Assembly (NCBI GenBank): GCA_025464735.1
Contig: JAODMX010000509.1
Coordinates: forward strand, 1-15,790
Source of the DNA: Frondihabitans sp.
Lineage (GTDB): Bacteria > Actinomycetota > Actinomycetes > Actinomycetales > Microbacteriaceae
DNA length: 15,790 bases
Direction of reading: 5' to 3'
Position 1 is the first letter of the stretch. The number at the start of each line of letters is the position of its first letter. Below are positions 6,610 to 14,240 of the stretch, in pieces. The translations under genes were made by a program, and so were the position numbers. The notes beneath the pieces are model-generated. The model made no database searches. It was not told the DNA's origin and saw only the letters and a program-made list of their open reading frames with translations.

Positions 6610-7641
6610 GTGCGAGATACCCGCCTTGACCCGCTGCCGTCCGAGCTTCGCCGCCGTCGTGAGCAAGCTGCCGCGGAGCTGAAATCGGGCATCACGTGGC
6701 TCGACGGATGTCCGACCTCGGTGGGGGTCGAGATCATGGCAGCGCTGGAGACCTTCACGAACATGCCCAGACGGGTGCTCGATATGGCCGACAAGCGCCT
6801 AGGTGAACTCAACTCGAAGGTGTGGGTGAGCGCGAACCGCTTGCGCGGCGAAGGTGACGACCACGAACGGCTCGATGCTCTGGCCGCGGTCGTGAACGCG
6901 TTCGTCTGGCTCTCCGAACACGACGAGGAGTGGGAAGATTCCGGGTACGGCAATCGTCCCGATGTGGAGCCGGAGTACAACCTCGACGCTTTCATCGAGG
7001 TTGTCAACGACCGGTTGCTGCACGCCCGCGCCGATTGGCTTTTCGAGGACGGACGATTCCAGGAGCGCGGAAACTACGCCATGCACTCCGAGGTACTGCG
7101 GCCCGCGACCATCCTGCTCGGCGACGACCCCGCGTTCAGGACAGCGTCCGACGCCTATCAGAGCGCGCTCACGCGACTCTCGAAGGGCGAGACGGATGTC
7201 GCCTTGACGCAGGCTGCCACGTCGCTTCAGGAGTTCTTCCGAGCGCTGGGTGTCGAAGGCAACTCGGTTTCAGACCAGCTCGACAATGCTCAACGCCAGA
7301 AGGTCATCAGTCCCGCCGACCGCTCTCTCATGAAGCCCCTGATTGGTTGGGTCAACGCAGACCGGTCCGACCGTGGAAACGCCCACCGTCATCGCGAGGG
7401 CGATGTGACGAAGGCGGACGCCTGGCTCATGATGCACGTCGTCGGTGCGCTCATGGTGCGGTTATCGAACCGAGAGCCACGCGACATCGTGGCAGCGCGC
7501 GAAAGGCGCGAGGCCGACGCCGCGGCTGCACGCGAAGAGGAGGTGCGCCTCGAACGCGAGGCGAAGGCAGCCGCAGTCCCAATCCAAGAGCAGGACCCGT
7601 GGGAGCGACTGGGCCAGTACGGAGACGACACTCCGTTCTGA
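6610..7641 (+). CDS. Abortive-infection-like protein with C-terminal HEPN-type domain
   Basis: The 343-aa product starts at GTG 6610 without a clear Shine-Dalgarno site. The N-terminal ~150 residues are helical and unrecognised. Residues ~195-285 (ALTQAATSLQEFFRALGV ... DRSLMKPLIGWVNADRSDRGNAHRH) resemble the Abi C-terminal/AbiJ-type HEPN domain. They show the family pattern of a helix with Glu before Phe/Leu, then R-x-D-R-G-N-A-H (Arg252, Arg255, His259), which fits Rx4-6H. After residue 295 comes a charged helix rich in Arg, Glu and Ala (ARERREADAAAAREEEVRLEREAKA), probably coiled coil, and a short acidic tail. Known relatives act in abortive infection as RNases; that role here is inference. 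It is transcribed alone, convergent with the 353-aa gene. Confidence 0.7.
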   Translation: MRDTRLDPLPSELRRRREQAAAELKSGITWLDGCPTSVGVEIMAALETFTNMPRRVLDMADKRLGELNSKVWVSANRLRGEGDDHERLDALAAVVNAFVWLSEHDEEWEDSGYGNRPDVEPEYNLDAFIEVVNDRLLHARADWLFEDGRFQERGNYAMHSEVLRPATILLGDDPAFRTASDAYQSALTRLSKGETDVALTQAATSLQEFFRALGVEGNSVSDQLDNAQRQKVISPADRSLMKPLIGWVNADRSDRGNAHRHREGDVTKADAWLMMHVVGALMVRLSNREPRDIVAARERREADAAAAREEEVRLEREAKAAAVPIQEQDPWERLGQYGDDTPF

Positions 7642-7940
7642 GTTACTTGTGTTACCGCCAGACGGATTTTGGCGACTCCACTCGAATCGCACAGCCTCGA
7701 CCAACACCCGCATGTCTCGCCCAACCCCGCCGACCGAATCAATTCTCCGGCGATCCATCCAACAGAGGGTGTGGTTGTCATCTCGCGAGCCTCAGCGCCC
7801 AATGGAAAGTACACCCCGCGATTTACCATGCCACCCTCCGCTTTTCAGTCAGCCTTCGGCACGACGGCTGACGGCAGCGGTCGGCTAAAAGCGTCCGCAG
7901 TCCCCCTCCACGTTCAAGTCGCCTGCTCGGGGCACGAGGG
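7642..7940. other. Convergent intergenic region with one arm of an island repeat
   Basis: About 300 bases lie between two convergent genes, with no credible coding region. It contains a 31-base segment repeated at 10874-10904 (listed separately) and a 7-bp inverted repeat GTCAGCC/GGCTGAC (7848-7854 and 7866-7872) that could help terminate either transcript. No T-tract is present. Confidence 0.45.
7767..7797. repeat. 31-bp imperfect repeat, copy 1
   Basis: This segment matches 10874-10904 at 28 of 31 positions in the same orientation, sharing the exact 13-mer GCGAGCCTCAGCG at its end. Both copies lie in non-coding gaps. On the minus strand each contains an ATG followed by ACAACCACACCC or CCAACTACACCC, which might be a relic of a shared 5' gene end. 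Confidence 0.6.
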
Positions 7941-9002
7941 TCACGAAGGACTGGCGCGTGGCGGTACCAGGGCATTCAGTCGACGAGCACGCCTCGCCTC
8001 GTGCCGCATGAACTCCGGCACGATCGCCTTGTTTTCCAGGCCGACGAACTGGCTCCAGTCCTCACCATCGATCGCTGACCAGTCGTCCCGCGCCTCGACC
8101 TGAGTCAGTGGCGTGCCCCACGAGGCGACCTCCTCACGGCTGGCGAGCACGATCCCTTGGCACGCATCCGGAAACTGCTCGGTCACAACTACAGCGTTGG
8201 CTGCGAGGTCGCCCGAGAAGTAAGGGAAGCCAAGGGAAATGTCGTGGTTGATTTGCTCGACAGTTTCGGAGAACGGGGCGAAGGAGTGCCGACCCGCGAA
8301 GGTGAATCCGAAGACATATGGCCTCCCCTCGACTGCGACCTGGCCACAGATGACTCGCGAACTGCCGCCGGGCCGTCGAGCATCCATCCAGGCGCGAGCG
8401 TCCTCTCCGTCCAAAGGCTCTTCCGGGTGCAGCGCGTGTGACATCCCGGGCTGGCTCATCAACGGGAAGCCGGTCCATTCGCCGTTCGGGTTCCGATGCA
8501 CGATGTCGGGCACGACATCGCCATAGAACCTCAGCACCTCCATCATGGTGCTCATGACTTCCTTGCCAACGAGCTTCGCGTCATATGCGGGCTTCAGAGA
8601 TTGGGTGCCCGCGCGCAACTTAGCGTGAACCGCCGCAGGGACCTCGTCCCAGTGGGCATAGAGCCTCATGCCGAGGGTCCCACCGACGAGCGTCACATCG
8701 CGGTCGGGCCTAACGATGTGCATGACGTGTTGAGACACGTTCCGCACGTATTTGACAGCGTCAATGTAATCCGCGCGCGAGTGGCGAGACGATCCGAAGT
8801 GGGCTTGGTACGTGGCTGAGTCGGCAATCGCGTTCGTCAGCCAGTCGTTGATGGTCTGACTAAGGGTGATGAACTCGCGAACTAGAGCTCCGAGATCTTC
8901 GCCGGACGCAGTCCCGGCATAGTAGCGCGAGGCACTCAACTGAAGATCGCGCATCACGGTGCGGAGCGACGCCAGCTCATCAGGCGCAATCGTGACCGAC
9001 AT
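7941..9002 (-). CDS. Unassigned 353-aa protein with RNxxxH (HEPN-like) motif
   Basis: I do not recognise this family. The start at ATG 9002 is supported by a good ribosome-binding site (GAAGGGACAC upstream). The N-terminal ~100 residues are helical and include DAVKYVRNVSQHVMHIV, with Arg87-Asn88-x3-His92, an Rx4H arrangement as in HEPN RNases. The C-terminal ~200 residues (GRPYVFGFTFAGRHSFAPFSETVEQINHDISLGFPYFSGDLAANAVVVTEQFPDA in parts) alternate strands and helices and look like a separate globular domain. The extreme C-terminus is basic (MRHEARRARRLNALVPPR). There is no membrane segment. It is a single gene, downstream of the DUF5343/Swt1-HEPN operon on the same strand with a 145-base gap. 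An RNase or defence role is suggested only by the motif and context. Confidence 0.75.
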   Translation of the reverse strand: MSVTIAPDELASLRTVMRDLQLSASRYYAGTASGEDLGALVREFITLSQTINDWLTNAIADSATYQAHFGSSRHSRADYIDAVKYVRNVSQHVMHIVRPDRDVTLVGGTLGMRLYAHWDEVPAAVHAKLRAGTQSLKPAYDAKLVGKEVMSTMMEVLRFYGDVVPDIVHRNPNGEWTGFPLMSQPGMSHALHPEEPLDGEDARAWMDARRPGGSSRVICGQVAVEGRPYVFGFTFAGRHSFAPFSETVEQINHDISLGFPYFSGDLAANAVVVTEQFPDACQGIVLASREEVASWGTPLTQVEARDDWSAIDGEDWSQFVGLENKAIVPEFMRHEARRARRLNALVPPRASPS

Positions 9003-9084
9003 ATCAGTGTCCCTTCTCTGACGCTTAGGCCGCCATTGAGACAGCGAGCCCAGCTTGCTTCACCCAGATCCTCAACGAGCTAGA

Positions 9085-9098
9085 AAGCAAAATTGCTT
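9085..9098. promoter_or_regulatory. AAGCAA-AA-TTGCTT palindrome upstream of the 353-aa gene
   Basis: Two perfect 6-base arms around a 2-base centre lie about 85 bases before the ATG at 9002, in an A/T-rich patch of an otherwise GC-rich gap. The centre is too short for an RNA hairpin, so a protein-binding site is more likely if it is functional. Confidence 0.25.
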
Positions 9099-9147
9099 GA
9101 AGCATGGCAAGGCCGCCCCGCTGCGCTTACAGGCTGGCGTGAGACGC

Positions 9148-9735
9148 CTACTCCATCTGGCGGAACCAGTCCCGTACCGACAGACGCAGCCGTACGACCT
9201 CGTCCTCGGCCAGGAGCGTGCAGTGGGCGATCGGGCCGCGGAGCGTGTTCAGGTTGGCCATGATCCGTGTGACTGCCTTCTCGCTCTTGAAAAGGGCCCC
9301 GAAGACATCCCAGTTGCTCGTGATGATCTGGCCCAACTCGCCGAAGGTAGAGAAGTCGAGCGGGTTCTCCGAGCGGAGGGTGATGCCGGTGTCCTCCTCC
9401 TTCTTTAACCGGGCTTCGCAGTCGTCTTTGATCTTTTGCGGAACACGGTTCGGATCGCTCCACCACCCTGGGCCATCCGAGGCCTCCAGGGAATCGGCGA
9501 CAAGCGTCCGGATCGTCCGCTCGAGCGAGTAGAAGACTTCGTAGTGCGGGGCCATCTCCTTCGCCTCCGCGCGGAACGCGTGCTCAATCTGTGGATAGTA
9601 GTCCAAAGCCTCCCCGGTCGCCGCGTTGCGCTCACGTCCGAGGTCGAGCGCGAGGTTCTGCTCGACCGCGTCCAGATCTTCCTCCATGAGCTGCGCGGTC
9701 ATAAGGAAGACCTTCACCCCTTCGCCCGTCGCCAT
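9148..9735 (-). CDS. Swt1-type HEPN domain protein, partner of DUF5343
   Basis: The 195-aa protein fits the Swt1-family HEPN domain. Its second half reads YSLERTIRTLVADSL, then GWWSDP, a charged linker, LGQIITSNWDVFGALF, and finally MANLNTLRGPIAHCTLLAEDEV, with the HEPN signature Arg166-x4-His171. Family members with an intact motif are expected to be metal-independent RNases; several HEPN proteins are toxins in defence or toxin-antitoxin modules. The first ~60 residues are an extra helical region. Its ATG (9733-9735) overlaps the TGA of the DUF5343 gene (TGATG), so the two are translated together. A start at the internal MTAQLMEED is possible but loses the coupling. Confidence 0.8.
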   Translation of the reverse strand: MATGEGVKVFLMTAQLMEEDLDAVEQNLALDLGRERNAATGEALDYYPQIEHAFRAEAKEMAPHYEVFYSLERTIRTLVADSLEASDGPGWWSDPNRVPQKIKDDCEARLKKEEDTGITLRSENPLDFSTFGELGQIITSNWDVFGALFKSEKAVTRIMANLNTLRGPIAHCTLLAEDEVVRLRLSVRDWFRQME

Positions 9736-10388
9736 CAGAGTAGGTGCTCCTTAAGGCTCTTGAAGATAGCGTTGAAAACGGCGATGTCGGTCGTTGCGGG
9801 CAGGTTCAGATGGATCGTGTAGCCGAGGCGAATGCTGTTGCCGAAATCGGCTGACCCGCCGCGTCCGTCTTGGCCTCCACCGCTGGCCCCGCCTCCAAGA
9901 TCCTCACCCTCGTCGTTGCCTGGCTGCTCGGAGCCGAGATCAGCATTCGCGTTAAAGTCGGCGTACTCCTTCAAAGTCTTGAAGGTGCCAATCATTGATG
10001 GGATCAGTTTGGAGTCCTCGCCGAGGCCTGTGACCTGGACGATGAGCCCCTTCAAGTCCTTTTCGCTGGCGTCGTGCACGTACTCGTTTGCCGTGTACAG
10101 ATCGGAGTATGCCTTCCGCAGCCCCTGCGCGGCAGCCGCGCCGCGCAATGACGGGTTCCGGAACTGCTTGTAGAGGTCGGTCGGCGTACCATCCGACGTC
10201 AGGAACCCCGCTCGCTTCAAGTAAGGAATGACCGGCCGCGCGCCGCCGCCCGACAGGTCGAGTGTCGTGGAGAGGAAATCCTGGGTGAACTTTGGCGGCA
10301 CGGTCGCCTTCGTGATTTTGTCTAGCGCCTTCTTCAGGTTGCCATATGCCTGGAGGTATGGGACCTTGCTGCTTGCGTCGCCGGCCAT
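9735..10388 (-). CDS. DUF5343 domain protein
   Basis: A start at ATG 10388, with GAAGGAGA about 9 bases upstream, gives 217 residues; a longer open frame upstream lacks such a site and has no protein-like character. Residues ~8-150 match DUF5343: PYLQAYGNLKKALDKI, PPKFTQDFL, PVIPYLKRAGFLTSDGTPTDLYKQFRN, LRKAYSDLYTANE, and FKTLKEYADF. A Gly/Asp-rich linker (about 158-182) follows, then GYTIHLNLPATTDIAVFNAIFKSLKEHLL in two blocks, an ending I associate with this family. Its biochemical role is unknown. DUF5343 genes commonly sit beside Swt1-type HEPN genes in defence regions, and here they overlap by one base. DUF5343 may sense infection or restrain the HEPN protein; that is inference. Confidence 0.85.
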   Translation of the reverse strand: MAGDASSKVPYLQAYGNLKKALDKITKATVPPKFTQDFLSTTLDLSGGGARPVIPYLKRAGFLTSDGTPTDLYKQFRNPSLRGAAAAQGLRKAYSDLYTANEYVHDASEKDLKGLIVQVTGLGEDSKLIPSMIGTFKTLKEYADFNANADLGSEQPGNDEGEDLGGGASGGGQDGRGGSADFGNSIRLGYTIHLNLPATTDIAVFNAIFKSLKEHLL

Positions 10389-10411
10389 CGCTGAGTCTCC
10401 TTCTGCTGCTT

Positions 10412-10444
10412 GCACGCGTTGGACGAACTTGGCACGCGTTGGAC
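10412..10444. promoter_or_regulatory. Tandem 20-bp repeat, candidate operator of the DUF5343/HEPN operon
   Basis: The 13-mer GCACGCGTTGGAC occurs at 10412-10424 and 10432-10444, exactly 20 bases apart (about two helical turns), with flanking bases also partly conserved. It sits 24-56 bases upstream of the DUF5343 ATG. Each copy carries the palindrome ACGCGT. Exact repetition at promoter distance suggests cooperative binding of a repressor or activator. The operon encodes no obvious DNA-binding protein, so the regulator is elsewhere. Confidence 0.5.
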
Positions 10445-10873
10445 AAGTACAGTTTCGCAGAAGGCACCAACAAGCGCAGCGGCTTTCCGCACACCTCGCG
10501 GCCGAGGAGTTCCACCCACTCGTTCGCGCCGCGGAGCTCACATCTGCAGTCGCGGTAGTGCGCGACGTGGAGCCGCCCGGCTCGAGCGGGTGCCGGCTCA
10601 TCCCTAGCTGGAACGGTTGACGCGATGCTGCTTCGACACCAGCGGCCAGATGTATAAAGCACCGTCCGCGCACGCTCTGCCGTTTGCCGCCCGATTCCTC
10701 CGCGACCGCTGACACTCATCGTTCTCAGGCGGACGAACTCTTCGCCGTCTCGACCAATATGTGCCCGCCCGAAGCCGCGGCCTCAGCATAAGTGTCAGCT
10801 CTCGCCCTGGGTTCGCCGCGACCGCCAACCCCTCCGCCGACGCCTCCTTGCAGCCATCGGCGGCGACGTCACC

Positions 10874-10904
10874 GGGTGTAGTTGGCATCTTGCGAGCCTC
10901 AGCG
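10874..10904. repeat. 31-bp imperfect repeat, copy 2
   Basis: This copy differs from copy 1 (7767-7797) at three positions. It lies in the non-coding region before the serine recombinase. The two copies bracket the 353-aa gene and the DUF5343/Swt1-HEPN operon, a stretch of about 3.1 kb. Confidence 0.6.
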
Positions 10905-10980
10905 AGAAACAGCAGACCAGCTCCGGACTTCGATGCTCTCATACAACCCAGACGGGCATGAAGCCGCCAGCGTTGACCGA

Positions 10981-12640
10981 ATGACTCATCTTCTCGAACC
11001 TTCCCAAGTTTCAACTTCGATCCCTATTGTGTTCTCGCCGTTGTCGGCCGTCTCCTACGTTCGGGTATCCACAACACGGCAATCGGAGCAAGGAGGTGGA
11101 CGCGAGGGGTTCTCTATCCCTGCCCAGCGCGAGGCTAACAGGAAGCAGGCGCACAGCCTCGGCGCCCTCGTCACTGCCGAGTTCGTCGACCGCGGTCCGG
11201 GCGGAGCACCAACCGCCCGGAGCTCCAACGGATGCTCGAGTACCTGCGGGAGCATCCGGTCGACTACGTCATCGTGCACAAGCTCGACCGTCTGGCCCGG
11301 TCTCGAGCTGATGACGTCGCGATCACCCAGGCGGTTCACGATGCAGGCGCCCGACTGGTATCCAGCACCGAGAACATCGACACGTCACCGAACGGGGCGC
11401 TTCTGCAGGGGATCATGGCCTCGATCGCGGAGTTCTACTCGCGCAACCTCGCGCACGAGGTCATGAAGGGCATGCGACAGAAAGCCATCCAGGGCGGAAC
11501 GCCGGGACGCGCACCGATCGGCTATCTCAACATCCGGGCTCAGAGCGACAATGGACGCGAGTATCGGACCGTGCGCCCGGATCCCGAGCGGGCATCGCAC
11601 ATCGCGTGGGCCTTCGAGACCTACGCGACAGGCGACTTCAGCGTCGCCCGACTCGCAGCCGTGCTCGACGAAAGAGGCCTTCAGACCCGAGCTACCACTG
11701 CCCACTCCCCCGCAGCGATGACCGTCGCAAGTCTCCATCGCGTCCTGACGAATTCCTACTACAAGGGCGTTGTGCCCCTGAACGGCGCGCAACATCCTGG
11801 CGTCCACGCGCTACTCATCTCGGCAGTCATCTGGGACACGGTGCAGCGGCTTCTCACGTCCCGTCGACAAGGCGAGCGCAGTCGCATCCACACGCACTAC
11901 CTCAAGAGCACGATTCGCTGCTTCAGATGTCAGCGCCGGCTGCTGGTGCACCACGCTCACTCGAAGAGCGGGCGCGTCTACGACTACCTCGTTTGCTCAG
12001 GCCGACAGAACGGCACACCGCCGTGCACGCAAGGAGCGCTTCGCATCGCGGATGTGGAACTTCGCGTCGAGGACGCCTACCGACTGATCCAGATCTCCCC
12101 TCGGCAACGAGCCGAGATCGAACAGCGCTGCCGTGAACGTCTCGATGAGGAAGTATCCGTCTGCGAGCAGATGCGATTGGACCTTGATGAGCAGAGCCGA
12201 GCTCTCCGACGGCGTCAAGAGAAGCTCCTTGAGGCCTACTACGCCGACGGCGTACCTCGTGAGCTGTCGCCAATGAGCAGCGCAAGCTGGCCGAGGCCCT
12301 CGCCCGCATCGGGCTGGAGCAGGAGTGTTTGGGTGAGGACATCACACGCCGCTTGCAGCGGATGGTCGAATCACTCAACCTGATCGAGAGCGCGCACTCC
12401 CGCTACCTCGCAGCGGCGTCGGCAGACCGGAAACAGCTGAACAACGCGGTTCTGAGCCACATACTCATCGGGCCTTCGAGCGAGGACATCCATATCGAGC
12501 TTCGACCCGAGATAGCGAACCTTCGCATAACGCACGCTCCGTGCACCCGGCGGGACACGAGCCCCCAACCAAATGCTCAGCAGAGCATTCACGATCGCAG
12601 GCACCTCCGGCTGGTCCGACGCCCAGATCGAAGTATGTGA
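10981..12640 (+). pseudogene. Large serine recombinase, broken by two frameshifts
   Basis: Three consecutive frames together give a large serine recombinase of about 553 residues. The first (ATG 10981; other starts possible) holds AVSYVRVSTTRQ with the catalytic serine at 11068-11070 and FSIPAQREANRKQA. The second, from about 11196, holds NRPELQRMLEYL, VIVHKLDRLARSRADD, LLQGIMASIAEFYSRNL, a recombinase domain (GYL...VARLAAVLDERGLQTR) and a zinc ribbon with CFRC and later YLVCSGRQNG and PPC. The third, from about 12272, continues NEQRKLAEALARIGLEQECLGEDITRRLQ to the stop at 12640, the coiled-coil tail. Each break is repaired by one extra base: at the G run 11199-11201 and at the CC at 12270-12271. 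Such enzymes integrate and excise elements at att sites. As written it is inactive. Sequencing error is an alternative. Confidence 0.85.
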
Positions 12641-12732
12641 AACCGCGGCGCACCTGTCTTTCAAGACGCATACGACCGCGAGGCCCACACGCACCATACA
12701 ACGAGAACACCAGGCACGAGAGAAGGACTGCA

Positions 12733-12981
12733 ATGCCTAACACACCCACCAACGAGCTACCCGGTCGCTCTGCACGCCAAGCGCCTGCCCAGCCGTTCAT
12801 AGTCCGAGAGGACATCCCGATGTATCTCGCCTTCGTCACCGAGCGGTATCCGCTGCTGATCGACGTCTTCGATCGGGTTGCGAGAGAACTCATCAAAGAG
12901 GGTGTCGACCTACGTCGGCTACTCGACGGCGATCTGTCCGTCCTCGCATCTCGGCCCTCGGGCACCCCTCCTCGCGAGTAG
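12733..12981 (+). CDS. Small unknown protein beside the recombinase and integrase
   Basis: The 82-aa product starts at ATG 12733, with AGAAGGAC about 4 bases upstream; a longer in-frame start has no such site and overlaps the recombinase end. Residues ~25-70 (FIVREDIPMYLAFVTERYPLLIDVFDRVARELIKEGVDLRRLLDGDL) are predicted helical and amphipathic; the ends look disordered. I recognise no family. It lies between the serine recombinase (same strand) and the convergent integrase, so it could be an element-maintenance or directionality factor, but there is no direct evidence for this. Confidence 0.6.
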   Translation: MPNTPTNELPGRSARQAPAQPFIVREDIPMYLAFVTERYPLLIDVFDRVARELIKEGVDLRRLLDGDLSVLASRPSGTPPRE

Positions 12982-13055
12982 GAAGAGTCTCCGGCGCAAC
13001 GGAAACCGCTACAGGCCGACCGCACCAGTAGCGGCTTCTGTCGTTCACAGCCGGC

Positions 13056-14236
13056 TCACTCGCCCTTCGGGAACACACGGTCGAGCATCTCGGCCGTGAT
13101 CGGGTTGACCATCTCACTGCGTCGGATGTAGTGCTGGATGGTGATCTTCGGATCGGTGTGGCCGAGCAGCTCGGCGGCGAGGTCGACGCCCGCTGCTCGT
13201 TGATCGCGGTCGCGACGGTACGGCGGAACATGTGCGGAGTGACGCCGGTGATCCCGGCGAGGTCCATCACGTGTCGGAGCTGGCGGCGGACGTTGTTCGT
13301 CGTCAACGGCGTTCCCTCTCGGCTGCAGAACAACGAGGCGTCTGGCGATGAATCATCCAGGCGCGTCAGCCGACGCCGAACAGCCTCCGCCGTGAACGAC
13401 GGGATCGCCACCGTGCGTCGTGATTTCGCCGTCTTCGGGCGATCCTGCCGTGCGGTGGGTTCGCCCCAATGGCTGACGATCGTGCCGGCGATCCGGATCG
13501 ACGGTGTCGCGCTCGTGACGTCGACATCACGGCGGCGGACCGCGAGCACCTCGCCGATGCGGGCCGAGGTGCCGAGCATGACCTCGACGATCGCACCGAG
13601 CTGTCCGTCCGGCTTCGGGCCTGATGGTGAGCGGCCGGCTTCCCAGAACGCGATGGCGGTACGGATCGCGTTCACCTCCGCGGGCGTCAGCGCGTTCGGT
13701 GTCGACGCGGGTCGGTGCAGGCGCGAGACATGATCCATCGGGTTACGAGGCAGCACCTCGTGCCGGACGGCGAGACCGAGCGCAAGACGCAGCACGACGC
13801 GGGCCTGCTTGGCACGGTTGTAGCTCTGCCTCGCAAGCTGTTTGAGGAAGTGATCGCAGCGGGCCACGCCGATCTCGCGCAGGGTCAGGTTTCCGAAGAC
13901 GAGTATCACGAGGGTCTGCATGTTGCGCTCGTAGAGTTGCCGGGTGCGCGTGGAGAGCCGGTCCTCGAGGTCGAGGTCTTCGAGCCAGTAGGCGACGAGA
14001 TCGGGGAACGAACTGTCCGGAGTGAGCGCCGAGGACGACGGCTGGAAGAGGCTGCGGTCGGCGAGCTTCGCCGTCAATGCACGCTCCGCGGCCTTCCGCG
14101 TATCGCCGGTGGCCTACACCAGCCGGGTCTTACCGTCCCAGTCGCGGTAGCGCGCACGCGCGACCGTCCGTCCACCGGACGCGGGCAAGAAGCCGATGTC
14201 GCCGAAAGTGCCGATGGTCAGGCGCTGCCGGCTCAC
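13056..14236 (-). pseudogene. Tyrosine site-specific integrase with amber codon and frameshift
   Basis: Reconstruction starts at GTG 14236, 5 bases after a GGGAGGTGA ribosome-binding site at the end of the excisionase-like gene. The N-terminal arm-binding domain reads RARYRDWDGKTRLV, then codon 41 is TAG (14114-14116) where relatives would have an amino acid, and the frame continues ATGDTRKAAERALTAKLADRSLF. A SAM-like core-binding domain follows, then the catalytic domain: TSARIGEVLAVRRRD (first Arg), TAKSRRTVAIP (Lys region) and TPHMFRRTVA (HxxR). Near 13189-13191 one base of a G run is missing. Restoring it gives GVDLAAELLGHTDPKITIQHYIRR with the GHT box and catalytic tyrosine, ending at 13056. 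As written, the tyrosine is out of frame. A TTG at 14077 could restart translation after the amber codon without the arm-binding domain. Its natural target is presumably the adjacent tRNA-Pro. Confidence 0.9.
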
Positions 14237-14240
14237 CGGG

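Larger units (their letters stand above)
10389..10980. other. 592-base non-coding region between DUF5343 operon and serine recombinase
   Basis: No credible gene was found, although open frames cross it on both strands. It holds the tandem 20-bp repeat near the DUF5343 start and copy 2 of the 31-bp island repeat (10874-10904). As the divergent region between a defence operon and a recombinase gene, it may also contain a recombination site for that recombinase, but no inverted-repeat core typical of one could be picked out. Confidence 0.4.

Noticed and set aside
6930..7871. A 313-codon plus-strand open frame overlapping the Abi/HEPN-like gene
   Set aside because: It is a shadow in another frame of 6610-7641: composition is dominated by Arg, Ala, Gly and Pro, and the in-phase gene has the HEPN-type motif.
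10604..11014. A 136-codon minus-strand open frame in the gap before the serine recombinase
   Set aside because: No ribosome-binding site or recognisable family, and it overlaps the start of the recombinase. The gap is kept as non-coding.
11190..12280. Programmed frameshifting in the serine recombinase
   Set aside because: There is no slippery heptamer with a following structure, serine recombinases are not known to need it, and similar one-base losses occur in unrelated genes.
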